Of a stretch of 64,000 bases of DNA, positions 28,695-37,721 are shown one piece after another (the stretch's first letter is position 1; the number at the start of each line of letters is the position of its first letter). Origin of the DNA: Wenxinia marina DSM 24838 (GTDB lineage: Bacteria > Pseudomonadota > Alphaproteobacteria > Rhodobacterales > Rhodobacteraceae); NCBI RefSeq assembly GCF_000379485.1, contig NZ_KB902276.1:186001-250000 (forward strand), read 5' to 3'. A program made the position numbers and the translations under genes. The notes beneath the pieces were generated by a model. The model was not told the origin of the DNA. It saw only the letters and a list, made by a program, of their open reading frames with translations, and made no database searches.

Positions 28695-29316
28695 GACCGT
28701 AGGCGGCCAGGAACACCCGCACGCATTCCTGCGCGTGGGCCCGGGCATCCTCGTCCGCCGCCACGCTCTCCGCCCGGCCCAGCAGCATCGCCTCGCTGGT
28801 CGGGCCACCCATCAGCATCCAGTTGAACAGCCGTGCCGCGCGGGCCGGGTCCGGGGCGGAGAGGTGCCCCGATGCCGCCCACATCGCGAACGCCCGCTCC
28901 AGCCGCGCGATGGAGCTGCCGGCCCCGGCCGACAGGACCGCGCGGCCGAGCGCGGGAAAACGCTCCGTCTCGGCCGTGGCGAGGCGGCGCAGGCGCATCA
29001 GGCGGGGATCGCGGGCCGTCTGAAGCTGCTGCATCGCGTGGGCGAGGAGGAACGTCGCCGGCAGCTCGCCGGGGCCGGGGTCCGGCGCGGCCTGCGCCTG
29101 CGCGGCGACGGCACGGGCGATCATCGCGTCCGCGACTGCGACGAACAGCGCCTCCTTGCTGCCGAAGTGGGCATAGACCGTCTGCTTCGAGGCCCCCGCC
29201 CGGGCCGCGATCCCGTCCATGCCCGCCTCGGTGAATCCGGCCTCCATGAACGCCGCCTCCGCCGCAGCGAGGATCGCGGCGCGTTTGCGGGAGGGGCGCG
29301 GGGCAGGGGAGGTCAT
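28648..29316 (-). CDS. TetR/AcrR family transcriptional regulator
   Basis: A 222-residue repressor. N-terminal helix-turn-helix (about residues 12-56): AAILAAAEAAFMEAGFTEAGMDGIAARAGASKQTVYAHFGSKEALF, broken here only by description; the recognition helix is SKQTVYAHFGSKE. The C-terminal part is helical and ends in a Pro/Ala-rich tail. An ATG at 29334 is an alternative start. The gene is divergent from the GFA-like gene, and a strong palindrome lies between them. It is the only minus-strand gene between nuoA and nuoB, so it splits the nuo operon. Confidence 0.9.
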   Translation of the reverse strand: MTSPAPRPSRKRAAILAAAEAAFMEAGFTEAGMDGIAARAGASKQTVYAHFGSKEALFVAVADAMIARAVAAQAQAAPDPGPGELPATFLLAHAMQQLQTARDPRLMRLRRLATAETERFPALGRAVLSAGAGSSIARLERAFAMWAASGHLSAPDPARAARLFNWMLMGGPTSEAMLLGRAESVAADEDARAHAQECVRVFLAAYGPSAEPAPAPAPADRS

Positions 29317-29340
29317 GGCCGAGTGATGGCACATCTGCTC

Positions 29341-29394
29341 TTGACAATCAAACTGGACCGTCCAGTCTGATCCAGAAGTGGACCGACGAGTCCA
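29341..29394. promoter_or_regulatory. TetR-type operator with overlapping promoter element
   Basis: ACTGGAC (29352-29358) and GTCCAGT (29360-29366) form a perfect 15-bp palindrome with a one-base centre. A related half-site pair TGGAC (29379-29383) / GTCCA (29390-29394) lies about 27 bases further on. A consensus -35, TTGACA, sits at 29341-29346 just before the first palindrome on the plus strand. Together this looks like a repressor-controlled divergent promoter for tetR and the gene at 29425. Confidence 0.7.
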
Positions 29395-29424
29395 GTCTAA
29401 TGCCATGAAGGAGGCCGCCGGCGA

Positions 29425-29961
29425 ATGAGGACGACAGAGCTGGCCTGCGCCTGCGGCACGGTATCGATAGTCGTGGAGGCTGCACCGATCATGGTGGTCG
29501 AGTGTCTCTGCACCAGCTGCCGGACGGCCGCCGAGCGGATCGAATCGCGGCCCGGTGCCCCGGCCGTCCGCAGCGCGTCGGGCGGTACGCCCCACGTGAT
29601 GATGCGAAAGGACCGGTTCCGGGTCACGCGCGGCGAGGAGCGGCTGGCGCAGTTTCGGCTGACGCCGGACAGCGCCACCCGGCGTGTCGTCGCCACCTGC
29701 TGCAACAGCTTCGTGTTCCTGGAGTTCGAGAAGGGGCACTGGATCGACCTGAACGCGGGCCTCTGGCCGGATGGCGCGCGGCCCGCAGTGACGGAACGGA
29801 CGATGGCGAAGGATCATCCCGCCCCGGTGCCGGACGACGGCGTCCCGACGGCGCGGGGCCACGGGGCGGCCTTCATGCTGCGGCTGATTGCGGCCTGGGT
29901 GCGGATGGGCTTCCGCGCACCGAAGATGGCGGCGGGGCGGAGAGAACTGAGGGATGTCTGA
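29425..29961 (+). CDS. GFA-like/Mss4-fold zinc protein (DUF6151-like)
   Basis: A 178-residue protein with a Cys pattern typical of the formaldehyde-activating (GFA) superfamily: C-x-C (LACACGTV, about 8-10), C-x-x-C (VECLCTSCRTA, about 34-38) and a later Cys pair (VATCCNSFVF). It appears to be a zinc protein of the GFA/DUF6151 kind; such proteins are often induced by electrophiles and regulated by TetR-type repressors, but activity is not shown. It is divergent from the tetR gene and shares its operator, which supports coregulation. Confidence 0.72.
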   Translation: MRTTELACACGTVSIVVEAAPIMVVECLCTSCRTAAERIESRPGAPAVRSASGGTPHVMMRKDRFRVTRGEERLAQFRLTPDSATRRVVATCCNSFVFLEFEKGHWIDLNAGLWPDGARPAVTERTMAKDHPAPVPDDGVPTARGHGAAFMLRLIAAWVRMGFRAPKMAAGRRELRDV

Positions 29962-30047
29962 CGGCATGCCCGAGAGGCCGCTTGGGGCGCTTCGCCGCCG
30001 CTACTGCGCGCATCGTAGCAAGGGACACGGACACGGGAAGGCGACCG

Positions 30048-30335
30048 ATGCCTGACGAGACGATCGAGGTGCTGACCCGGAACGGCACGCCGTGGCGCGT
30101 CGGCCGCGCCCGGTTCGAGGCGATGGACGCGGCGCTGATGGCGGTGCTGCCGGACGCCCCGCCCGGGCTGACGGTAGCCGAGGCGAAGGCCGCCCTCCTG
30201 CCGCGCCTCCACCCGGACCTCTTCCCCGGTGGCGAGAAGGCCGGCTGGTGGCTCAAGGCCGTGCAGCTGGACCACGAGGCGCGGGGCACGATCGCGCGCG
30301 AAAAGGGCAGCCCGGTCCGGCTCTGGCGCACGTGA
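30048..30335 (+). CDS. Small conserved protein (DUF6958-like)
   Basis: A 95-residue soluble protein. The C-terminal half contains LHPDLFPGGEKAGWWLKAVQ and ends REKGSPVRLWRT, which I recall as the hallmark of DUF6958; the assignment is from memory. Start at 30048 gives MPDETIEVL; the ribosome site is weak (acgggaagg). It lies 87 bases downstream of the GFA-like gene, just before the second promoter-like element in front of nuoB. Confidence 0.6.
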   Translation: MPDETIEVLTRNGTPWRVGRARFEAMDAALMAVLPDAPPGLTVAEAKAALLPRLHPDLFPGGEKAGWWLKAVQLDHEARGTIAREKGSPVRLWRT

Positions 30336-30353
30336 CTGCGACCTCCGCCCGCG

Positions 30354-31035
<682 letters not shown>

Positions 31036-31046
31036 GGAGACGGCAC

Positions 31047-31670
31047 ATGCCCCAGACCGCCAGCCTCACCGAGCTCGGCCAGCATCTCGAGCTGAAGCGC
31101 CCCGACTGCGTCCTGTCCTGGGACGTCGTGATGGACGAGCTGACGGTGAACGTCTCGCTGTCCTCGATCGTCGGCTTCGTCGAGTTCCTCAAGAACGACT
31201 CGACCGCCCGCTTCACGACCCTCGTCGACATCACCGCGGTGGACTATCCCGGCCGGGCCAAGCGGTTCGACGTCGTCTACCATTTCCTGTCGATGTACCG
31301 GAACCACCGGATCCGCCTGAAGGTCGCGATCCGCGAAGAGGAGATGGTCCCCTCGATCATCGAGCAGCACCCGGGCGCGAACTGGTTCGAGCGCGAGATC
31401 TTCGACATGTTCGGGATCCTGTTCTCGGGCCACCCCGACCTGCGGCGCCTGCTGACCGACTACGGCTTCCGCGGCCACCCGCTGCGCAAGGACTTCCCGA
31501 CGACGGGCTACACCGAGGTCCGCTACGACGAGGTCGAGAAGCGCGTGGTGTACGAGCCGGTGAACCTGGTGCAGGAATACCGCCAGTTCGACTTCATGAG
31601 CCCGTGGGAAGGCGCGGATTACATCCTGCCCGGCGACGACAAGGTCGCGGCCGACGGCACGAAGAGCTGA
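31047..31670 (+). CDS. nuoC: NADH-quinone oxidoreductase subunit C
   Basis: Scaffold subunit of the peripheral arm, 207 residues. Family signature [20 protein letters not shown] and [13 protein letters not shown] are clear. Start at 31047 follows gaggagacgg. It is separate from nuoD, unlike the fused NuoCD of enterobacteria, and in this genome a sulfotransferase gene lies between the two. Confidence 0.96.
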   Translation: MPQTASLTELGQHLELKRPDCVLSWDVVMDELTVNVSLSSIVGFVEFLKNDSTARFTTLVDITAVDYPGRAKRFDVVYHFLSMYRNHRIRLKVAIREEEMVPSIIEQHPGANWFEREIFDMFGILFSGHPDLRRLLTDYGFRGHPLRKDFPTTGYTEVRYDEVEKRVVYEPVNLVQEYRQFDFMSPWEGADYILPGDDKVAADGTKS

Positions 31671-31672
31671 GC

Positions 31673-32572
31673 GTGAGCGGGGCGGGTCCTTCCCCCGCGC
31701 CGACGCTGGTCTTCGGCGTGGGCGCGACCAAGGCCGGGACCTCCTGGCTCTACCGGTTCCTGGCCCAGCACCCCGAGTGCCATCTGCGCAGCATCAAGGA
31801 GCTGCACTTCTTCGACGCGCTGGAGAAGGGGGGCGACTTCCAGTTGACTCAGCAGCGCCGACGCGCCCGCAGCCTGTCGCGCAGGCTTGACGAGGTGGGC
31901 GCCGCCGCCCCAGAGGCGCCGCGCCTGCGGCGGCAGCTGACCGACGTCGAGGCCTACGCGCAGGTGCTGGCGGCGGGCGATACGGACGGGTACCTGCGCT
32001 ACCTGACCGAGGGGCGCCGGGACCGGTCAGTGATCGCCGACGTGACGCCGGCCTACGCCCTCCTGCCGGAGGAGCGGCTTGGCCAGATGGCGCGACTCGC
32101 CCCCGTCACGCGGTTCGTCTACCTGATGCGCGATCCCGTCTCCCGCCTGTGGAGCCACGTGCGGATGCTGGCCGCCCGGGCGGTGAAGAAGGATGGCGGC
32201 GAGATGGAGACGGCGGCGGCGCGCATCTTCGACCGGGTGGAGCGGGGGCAGCAGCCCGACGTCACCCGGCGGGGCGACTACGCCGACTGCCTCACCCGCC
32301 TCGACCGGGCCGTGCCGCGGGACGCGCTCTGGACCGGCTTCTACGAGACGCTGTTCACGCCGCAGAGCGTGGCGGCGATCTGCGCCTTTCTCGGCATCGC
32401 GCCGGCAGAGGGCCGCTACGACAGGCGGGTGCATGAAGGCGCGCCGCTGAGGATGACCGACGACCAGAGGGCGCGCGCGGCGCGCCTGCTGGCCCCGCAA
32501 TACGATTTCGCCCGCGCCCGGATGGGCCGGCTTCCCCCGCAGTGGGATGCGAACCTGGAGGCAGTAGGATGA
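31673..32572 (+). CDS. Sulfotransferase
   Basis: Transfers sulfate from PAPS to an unknown acceptor. The 299-residue protein begins with GTG two bases after the nuoC stop. The 5'-phosphosulfate loop is [16 protein letters not shown] (about residues 15-30), and the 3'-phosphate motif is [13 protein letters not shown] (about 150). A lysine/glutamate SIKELHFF and a trailing Arg-rich region are also typical. Its stop overlaps the nuoD start (ATGA). It is a full-length, intact gene in an unexpected place; its substrate cannot be told. Confidence 0.87.
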   Translation: MSGAGPSPAPTLVFGVGATKAGTSWLYRFLAQHPECHLRSIKELHFFDALEKGGDFQLTQQRRRARSLSRRLDEVGAAAPEAPRLRRQLTDVEAYAQVLAAGDTDGYLRYLTEGRRDRSVIADVTPAYALLPEERLGQMARLAPVTRFVYLMRDPVSRLWSHVRMLAARAVKKDGGEMETAAARIFDRVERGQQPDVTRRGDYADCLTRLDRAVPRDALWTGFYETLFTPQSVAAICAFLGIAPAEGRYDRRVHEGAPLRMTDDQRARAARLLAPQYDFARARMGRLPPQWDANLEAVG

Positions 32573-33798
32573 TGGACGGATCGAACGCGAACGCCCGCGG
32601 GTTCGAGGATGCGCGGACCGACGAGCAGCAGATCAGGAACTTCAACATCAACTTCGGCCCGCAGCACCCTGCGGCGCACGGGGTGCTGCGGCTGGTGCTG
32701 GAACTCGACGGCGAGATCGTGGAGCGGTGCGACCCGCATATCGGCCTTCTCCACCGCGGCACCGAGAAGCTGATGGAGAGCCGCACCTACCTGCAGAACC
32801 TGCCGTACTTCGACCGCCTCGACTACGTGGCGCCGATGAACCAGGAACATGCCTGGTGCCTCGCCATCGAGAAGCTGACGAAGACGCCGGTGCCGCGCCG
32901 GGCCAGCCTGATCCGGGTGCTCTATTCCGAGATCGGGCGTATCCTGAACCACCTTCTCAACGTCACCACGCAGGCGATGGACGTCGGCGCGCTCACCCCG
33001 CCGCTCTGGGGCTTCGAGGAGCGCGAGAAGCTGATGATCTTCTACGAGCGGGCCTGCGGGGCGCGGCTGCACGCCGCCTATTTCCGCCCCGGCGGCGTCC
33101 ACCAGGACCTGCCGCCGCAGCTGATCGAGGATATCGACGCCTGGGCGCAGGTGTTTCCCGAAGTTCTCGACGATCTCGACGGCCTGCTGTCCGAGAACCG
33201 GATCTTCAAGCAGCGCAACGTCGATATCGGCATCGTCACCGAGCAGGAGATCAACGACTGGGGCTTCTCCGGCGTGATGGTGCGCGGCTCCGGCCTCGCC
33301 TGGGACCTGCGCCGCTCGCAGCCCTACGAGTGCTACGACGAGTTCGACTTCCAGATCCCCGTCGGCAAGAACGGCGACTGCTACGACCGCTTCCTCGTCC
33401 GGATGGAGGAGATGCGCCAGTCGGTCCGCATCATCCGCCAGGCCTGCGAGAAGCTGCGGAACGAGCCGGGCGAGGTGCTGGCCCGGGGCAAGGTCACGCC
33501 GCCGTCCCGCGGCCAGATGAAGACCTCGATGGAGGCCCTCATCCACCACTTCAAGCTCTATACCGAGGGCTTCCACGTGCCCGAGGGCGAGGTCTACGCC
33601 GCGGTCGAGGCGCCCAAGGGCGAGTTCGGCGTCTACCTCGTCGCCGACGGCACCAACAAGCCCTACCGGGCGAAGCTGCGGGCGCCCGGCTTCCTGCACC
33701 TGCAGGCGATGGACCACGTGGCGAGCGGGCACCAGCTGGCGGACGTGGCCGCGATCATCGGCACGCTCGACATCGTGTTCGGCGAGGTCGACCGGTAG
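32569..33798 (+). CDS. nuoD: NADH-quinone oxidoreductase subunit D
   Basis: 49-kDa-type subunit forming the quinone pocket with NuoB. 409 residues from the ATG at 32569 (an adjacent ATG at 32572 is possible). Motifs: [13 protein letters not shown] (quinone-site His), [12 protein letters not shown] and the C-terminal [19 protein letters not shown] ending GEVDR. The N-terminus [20 protein letters not shown] is slightly longer than usual. Translational overlap with the sulfotransferase. Confidence 0.96.
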   Translation: MMDGSNANARGFEDARTDEQQIRNFNINFGPQHPAAHGVLRLVLELDGEIVERCDPHIGLLHRGTEKLMESRTYLQNLPYFDRLDYVAPMNQEHAWCLAIEKLTKTPVPRRASLIRVLYSEIGRILNHLLNVTTQAMDVGALTPPLWGFEEREKLMIFYERACGARLHAAYFRPGGVHQDLPPQLIEDIDAWAQVFPEVLDDLDGLLSENRIFKQRNVDIGIVTEQEINDWGFSGVMVRGSGLAWDLRRSQPYECYDEFDFQIPVGKNGDCYDRFLVRMEEMRQSVRIIRQACEKLRNEPGEVLARGKVTPPSRGQMKTSMEALIHHFKLYTEGFHVPEGEVYAAVEAPKGEFGVYLVADGTNKPYRAKLRAPGFLHLQAMDHVASGHQLADVAAIIGTLDIVFGEVDR

Positions 33799-34119
33799 CA
33801 GGACGCCGCCCCTCGCCGTCCGCTGCGTCGCGGGCGGGCGGACGAGGTGGCGCCGCGTCGTCCGCCCGAAGATTCCGTCCCGCGGGTCGTCCGTGCCGCC
33901 GCCCGGTGGCCGAAGGGCGGCCGGGACGAGGCCGGCCTTCGCGCCGCTAACACGCCTCGGACGCGGGCCGGGAGTCGGGCGCGCCGGCGGACAGGATCTC
34001 CCGCGACACCGCATCGTGATGCCCGCCTGCGGCCGGATGCCGCCGGGTCGCGCGGGCGGGGCTTGCGGGGCGGGGGCAGGGGCGTCATGCAGGGAGCATC
34101 CCCAACGGAGGTTTCCGAC
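33799..34119. other. Intergenic region after nuoD with 11-bp-stem hairpin
   Basis: The 321 bases between nuoD and the first small exported gene hold no convincing gene. A perfect 11-bp inverted repeat is present: cgggcggacga at 33835-33845 and tcgtccgcccg at 33858-33868, loop 12. No T-run follows, so it may be an RNA-processing or stabilising hairpin. The first exported gene has a good ribosome site (ggagg) at 34108-34112. Confidence 0.6.
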
Positions 34120-34389
34120 ATGAAAGGCCTCGTGCTTTCCCTTCCCTTCGCCGCGGCGCTGACCGTGCCGGCGGCGGCGCAGACCCAGGACGATCTCGAC
34201 CGCTTCCTCGCCATCGTCGCGCAGAACGGCTGCGTCATCACCGCCGAGAACGGTGCCGTCATCCAGCAGCAGAGCGGCATGACCGACCAGCAGCTCGAGC
34301 AGCTCATGCTCGCCATCGCCCGCGCCAACGGCCTCGCCCAAGGCGCGGACAACACGCTGCGCGTGGTTGCCGGGCCCTGCGCCGGCTGA
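34120..34389 (+). CDS. Small exported protein, first of the nuoD-nuoE triplet
   Basis: An 89-residue protein with a signal peptide (MKGLVLSLPFAAALTVPAAAQ). The mature part is about 68 residues: QTQDDLDRFLAIVAQNGCVITAENG, a Gln-rich helix (QQQSGMTDQQLEQLMLA), and an end TLRVVAGPCAG. Two Cys, one after the first helix and one near the C-terminus, are conserved in all three neighbours and probably pair. Start chosen by the ribosome site ggaggtttcc. No family recognised. Confidence 0.8.
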   Translation: MKGLVLSLPFAAALTVPAAAQTQDDLDRFLAIVAQNGCVITAENGAVIQQQSGMTDQQLEQLMLAIARANGLAQGADNTLRVVAGPCAG

Positions 34390-34405
34390 CCCTTCAGGAG
34401 CCATC

Positions 34406-34660
34406 ATGCACCGTTTCGTCCTTCCGTTCGCCCTGGTCCTCGCGGCGCCCGCGCTGGCGCAGAGCCAGGACGACATCGACGCCTACCTCGCCGCCGCGGC
34501 CGAGCAGGGCTGCGTCCTGACCGCCGAGACCAGCCTCGCCATCGAGGAGGCGACCGGCTTCGACCGCCCGACGATCCAGGCGATCGAGGAGGCGCTCGCC
34601 GCCGACCTCGTCGTGGTCGACGCCAGCACGATCCGCGTGACCGCCGGCCCCTGCGGCTGA
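34406..34660 (+). CDS. Small exported protein, second of the nuoD-nuoE triplet
   Basis: An 84-residue paralogue with a signal peptide (MHRFVLPFALVLAAPALAQ). Mature: SQDDIDAYLAAAAEQGCVLTAETSLAI, a helix (FDRPTIQAIEEALAA) and the end TIRVTAGPCG. Both Cys keep their spacing relative to the first paralogue. It is 16 bases downstream of it, with ribosome site caggagcc, and is followed by a strong GC hairpin at 34682-34709. Confidence 0.8.
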   Translation: MHRFVLPFALVLAAPALAQSQDDIDAYLAAAAEQGCVLTAETSLAIEEATGFDRPTIQAIEEALAADLVVVDASTIRVTAGPCG

Positions 34661-34681
34661 CCTCCGCGCCTGCGACACCAG

Positions 34682-34709
34682 CGGCCCCCGGGTTCCGCCC
34701 CGGGGGCCG
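34682..34709 (+). terminator. GC hairpin followed by a promoter-like TTGACC
   Basis: CGGCCCCCGGG (34682-34692) and CCCGGGGGCCG (34699-34709) are perfect 11-bp complements with a six-base loop, 22 bases after the second exported gene. There is no long U-tract, so it is terminator-like rather than a proven terminator. TTGACC begins right at 34710 and could be a -35 for the next gene at 34768, which would make this a unit boundary within the nuo locus. Confidence 0.5.
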
Positions 34710-34767
34710 TTGACCTTCCGGGGCCGTCGCCGCAAAAGGGGGGCGCATTCGCGAGACGGAGAGCCCG

Positions 34768-35091
34768 ATGATGTCGTCCCGACCCATCCTGTCCGGCCTG
34801 GCCCTGATGTCGCTCCTCGCGGCCTGCGCCAGCCCTGCCCGGTTCGACGACATGGGCCTGACGGCGCCGCCCGCGCCGCCCCCGCCCGAGCCGCCGCCGG
34901 AAGTCCGCCTGATCGCGGCGATCGAGAACCAGGGCTGCGTCCTGGATGCCACCAACGTCTCGTCCGTTCTGCTGGCCGCGAACCTCACGCAGGAGCAGCT
35001 GACGACCATCGTGCCGACGCTCGACGACGCCGGCCGGCTCGAGGTGGCGGGCGACGGTGCGATCCGCGTCCTGACCGAGCGCTGCGTGTGA
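34768..35091 (+). CDS. Small lipoprotein, third of the nuoD-nuoE triplet
   Basis: A 107-residue lipoprotein version: signal and lipobox MMSSRPILSGLALMSLLAAC, a Pro-rich spacer (APPAPPPPEPPPEV), then the triplet module VRLIAAIENQGCVLDATN, helix TQEQLTTIVPTLD and end [10 protein letters not shown]. The two Cys are conserved with the other two. It thus differs by being lipid-anchored through a Pro-rich tether. Its stop overlaps a GTG start of the next short frame. Start with ribosome site gagacggagag. Confidence 0.8.
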   Translation: MMSSRPILSGLALMSLLAACASPARFDDMGLTAPPAPPPPEPPPEVRLIAAIENQGCVLDATNVSSVLLAANLTQEQLTTIVPTLDDAGRLEVAGDGAIRVLTERCV

Positions 35092-35213
35092 GCGCGGCGA
35101 CGCCCCTCGACGTGGTCGCCGCTGCCCTCGCCGCCCTGATCACTCCGGCCGGTTTCGTGCCGGCCCTCATCTTCGGCGCCCTCACCGCGGGCGCCCTCGT
35201 CACCGGACTTTGA
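35088..35213 (+). CDS. 41-residue hydrophobic peptide
   Basis: A short frame starting at GTG 35088, overlapping the lipoprotein stop (GTGA), reading [20 protein letters not shown] and on to [11 protein letters not shown], then TGA five bases before nuoE. It would make one membrane helix. Coupling at both ends and an uninterrupted hydrophobic sequence support it, but no conservation can be tested here. Confidence 0.45.
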   Translation: MSAATPLDVVAAALAALITPAGFVPALIFGALTAGALVTGL

Positions 35214-35217
35214 CCTG

Positions 35218-36390
35218 ATGCTGCGCCGCCTCCATTCCGAACAGCCCGATAGCTTCGCCTTCACCGACGCCAACCGGCGCTGGGCCGAGGCGCAGATCAA
35301 GAAGTACCCCGAGGGGCGGCAGGCCAGCGCGATCATCCCGCTGCTGTGGCGCGCGCAGGAGCAGGAGGGCTGGCTCAGCCGTCCCGCGATCGAGCATGTC
35401 GCCGACATGCTGGGCATGGCCTACATCCGCGCCCTCGAGGTCGCGACCTTCTACTTCATGTTCCAGCTGCAGCCCGTCGGCAGCGTCGCCCACGTCCAGG
35501 TCTGCGGCACGCTCAGCTGCATGATCTGCGGCGCCGAGGACCTGATCGGCGTCTGCAAGGACAAGATCGCGCCGAAAGCGCACGCCCTGTCCGCCGACGG
35601 CCGCTTCAGCTGGGAAGAGGTGGAGTGCCTCGGCGCCTGCGCCAACGCGCCGATGGTGCAGATCGGCAAGGACTATTACGAGGATCTGACGGCCGAGAGC
35701 CTTGCCGACCTCCTCGACCGGCTCGCCGCCGGCGAGGTGCCGGTGCCGGGGCCGCAGAATGGCCGCTATGCCTCCGAGCCGAAGTCGGGCCTCACCTCGC
35801 TGAAGGAGTGGGAAGAGGGCCGCAACGAACGCAACGCCTCGGCCGCGCTCGCCACCGAGATCGGTGACACGATCAGGCGGATCGACGGCACCGAGGTGCC
35901 GCTGGTCGCGCCGTGGCTGCGCGACGGAGGTGCCGACGAGTCCGTTCCGTCCCCGGCCGAGGAGGAGCGCATCGAGCAGAGCCATCCCGGCCCGCGCCCG
36001 TCCAAGGGCCAGCCCGCCGATGCCACCGGCGTGACCGAGCAGGAGGCCGAGGCCGCCAGCCGCGCCAAGCCGCGGTCCAAGACCGACCCGGTCGGTGACA
36101 AGGCGGCCGAGATGGGCGCCGCGACCGGCCGCGACGACGGCGCGACCAAGGGAACCGAGCCCGAACGGCTGGAGGGCCCGCGCGACGGCAAGGCCGACGA
36201 CCTCAAGCGCATCTCGGGCATCGGGCCCAGGATCGAGGCCATGCTGAACGAGACGGGCTTCTGGCACTTCTCGCAGATCGCCTCGTGGGGCCCGGCCGAG
36301 ATCGCGTGGGTGGACAGCCGCCTCAGCTTCCGCGGCCGGATCGAGCGCGAGGGCTGGGTCGAGCAGGCGACGTCGCTGCAGGCGGACTGA
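35218..36390 (+). CDS. nuoE: NADH-quinone oxidoreductase subunit E with C-terminal helix-hairpin-helix extension
   Basis: Binds the 2Fe-2S cluster N1a in the NADH module. The first ~185 residues are a normal NuoE with ligands C96, C101 ([10 protein letters not shown]) and C137, C141 (CLGAC). It is 390 residues long because of an acidic/Pro linker (about 200-320) and a C-terminal helix-hairpin-helix domain (about 325-387; [17 protein letters not shown], then [11 protein letters not shown]). The extension is typical of Rhodobacteraceae, and the same domain recurs in the next gene. Its role is unknown; such domains can bind DNA or protein. Confidence 0.93.
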   Translation: MLRRLHSEQPDSFAFTDANRRWAEAQIKKYPEGRQASAIIPLLWRAQEQEGWLSRPAIEHVADMLGMAYIRALEVATFYFMFQLQPVGSVAHVQVCGTLSCMICGAEDLIGVCKDKIAPKAHALSADGRFSWEEVECLGACANAPMVQIGKDYYEDLTAESLADLLDRLAAGEVPVPGPQNGRYASEPKSGLTSLKEWEEGRNERNASAALATEIGDTIRRIDGTEVPLVAPWLRDGGADESVPSPAEEERIEQSHPGPRPSKGQPADATGVTEQEAEAASRAKPRSKTDPVGDKAAEMGAATGRDDGATKGTEPERLEGPRDGKADDLKRISGIGPRIEAMLNETGFWHFSQIASWGPAEIAWVDSRLSFRGRIEREGWVEQATSLQAD

Positions 36391-36529
36391 GGCGGCGGCT
36401 CCGTCAGCGACGTGCAACCGCACGCTCGTCTGGCCGCACCGGTACGATCGGCCTAGGTTGAGGGACAGGCCGCGCGTGACGCGGCGTGCCCGGGCGTTCA
36501 TGCCCGTCCTGACAGGGAGAGACTGACCC

Positions 36530-37495
36530 ATGGCCGGACTGACTTGCACCCAGCGCTGCGGCGCCATCGGCGCGATCGGGGGCGTCGTCCTTCTGATCCT
36601 TCTCATGCTGGGGGGCCTCGGCTTCTTCGGCGCTCTGATCTGGGGCGTGCTCGCGGGCGGCGCCCTCGGCTTCATCCTCTACTGGTTCACCTGTCGCGGG
36701 GCCGAGGGCACGTCCCGTCCCGCCGCCCCGGCGACGAACGAGAGCGCCCGCATCGGCGCCTCCGCCGACCCGGCGCCGGGCGCGATGAGCGCGGGCAGCG
36801 CCGCCCCCGTCGGCACCGCCGCCCCTGCCGGCGTCGCCGTGCCCGCGCCCGGCGCCGCGGGCGTGACCACCGGCGCCGACGAACCGACGCGCCCCATCGC
36901 GGGCGACACCGTCACCAGCCCCGAGGCCGGCGTCACCGCCGAGAGCCCCGCGGTGGAGGAGCGGTCCTCCCGCGTCGGGGATCCCACGCCCGCCGACGCG
37001 CCGAAGCCGGGCGCCGACGAAGGTGCGCAGCGCAACGCCACCGACCGCCCCGGCGGCTACGGGGCGGTCCAGCCCTCCGCCCACCTCAAGGGACAGGCGG
37101 AACTGGAGGAAGGTCGCGGCGAGTGGAAATACCAGCCCGGCGGCGGCGCCGAGTCGGAGCCGAGCGTGGAGGAGGAGAGCGACGCCCCGATGCCCCCCGA
37201 CTCGGTCGTGTCGGACGAGGACAGGCCGCAGCTCCTCGAGGGGCCGCGCGAGGGCGGGCCGGACGACCTCAAGCTGATCCGCGGCGTCGGGCCCAAGCTG
37301 GAATCGATGCTGCACCGTCTCGGCGTGTTCCACTTCGACCAGATCGCCTCGTGGTCCGAGCGGGAGGTGTCCTGGGTCGACACCCACCTCGAGGGCTTCC
37401 GCGGCCGGGTCAGCCGCGACGACTGGGTCGCGCAGGCGAAGGTCCTCGCCTCCGGCGGCGAGACCGAGTTCTCGCGCAATGCCGGCGGGGACTGA
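36530..37495 (+). CDS. Membrane-anchored protein with NuoE-like C-terminal helix-hairpin-helix domain
   Basis: A 321-residue protein: two membrane helices (about 12-30 and 33-52, with CTQRCGA and WFTCRGAEG flanking), a long Ala/Pro/Gly/Glu linker (55-240), then a C-terminal domain (244-305) nearly matching that at the end of NuoE: DDLKLIRGVGPKLESML, HFDQIASW, WVDTHLEGFRGRVSRDDWV. Rhodobacteraceae proteins of this kind are sometimes labelled as a 41-kDa complex I subunit. It is between nuoE and nuoF and likely ties this domain to the membrane. Confidence 0.82.
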   Translation: MAGLTCTQRCGAIGAIGGVVLLILLMLGGLGFFGALIWGVLAGGALGFILYWFTCRGAEGTSRPAAPATNESARIGASADPAPGAMSAGSAAPVGTAAPAGVAVPAPGAAGVTTGADEPTRPIAGDTVTSPEAGVTAESPAVEERSSRVGDPTPADAPKPGADEGAQRNATDRPGGYGAVQPSAHLKGQAELEEGRGEWKYQPGGGAESEPSVEEESDAPMPPDSVVSDEDRPQLLEGPREGGPDDLKLIRGVGPKLESMLHRLGVFHFDQIASWSEREVSWVDTHLEGFRGRVSRDDWVAQAKVLASGGETEFSRNAGGD

Positions 37496-37501
37496 CAGCG
37501 C

Positions 37502-37714
37502 ATGGCGGAGGGATCGGGCCGGGCGGGCCGGCGCGCCGCGCTCGTCCTCGCCGGGACGGGCCTGTTCTGGATCGCCGCCACCTGGTTCGGCGGCGCGTGG
37601 GGGCTGAGCAACCGCGTCCGCGCTCTCCTCGATCTGATCGCTCTGGCGGGGTTTGGCCTTGCACTCTGGATGACGTATCAGGCATGGCGTGAACGGCAGG
37701 ACGACGAAAGGTAG
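37502..37714 (+). CDS. Small membrane protein of the DUF5337 type
   Basis: A 70-residue protein with two membrane helices (about 12-31, [20 protein letters not shown], and 42-60, [19 protein letters not shown]) joined by a short Arg/Asn loop, ending in a charged tail. The sequence fits the DUF5337 family found in nuo operons of Rhodobacteraceae; recognition is from memory. It starts six bases after the previous stop and precedes nuoF by seven bases. Confidence 0.75.
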   Translation: MAEGSGRAGRRAALVLAGTGLFWIAATWFGGAWGLSNRVRALLDLIALAGFGLALWMTYQAWRERQDDER

Positions 37715-37721
37715 CGGGCCG

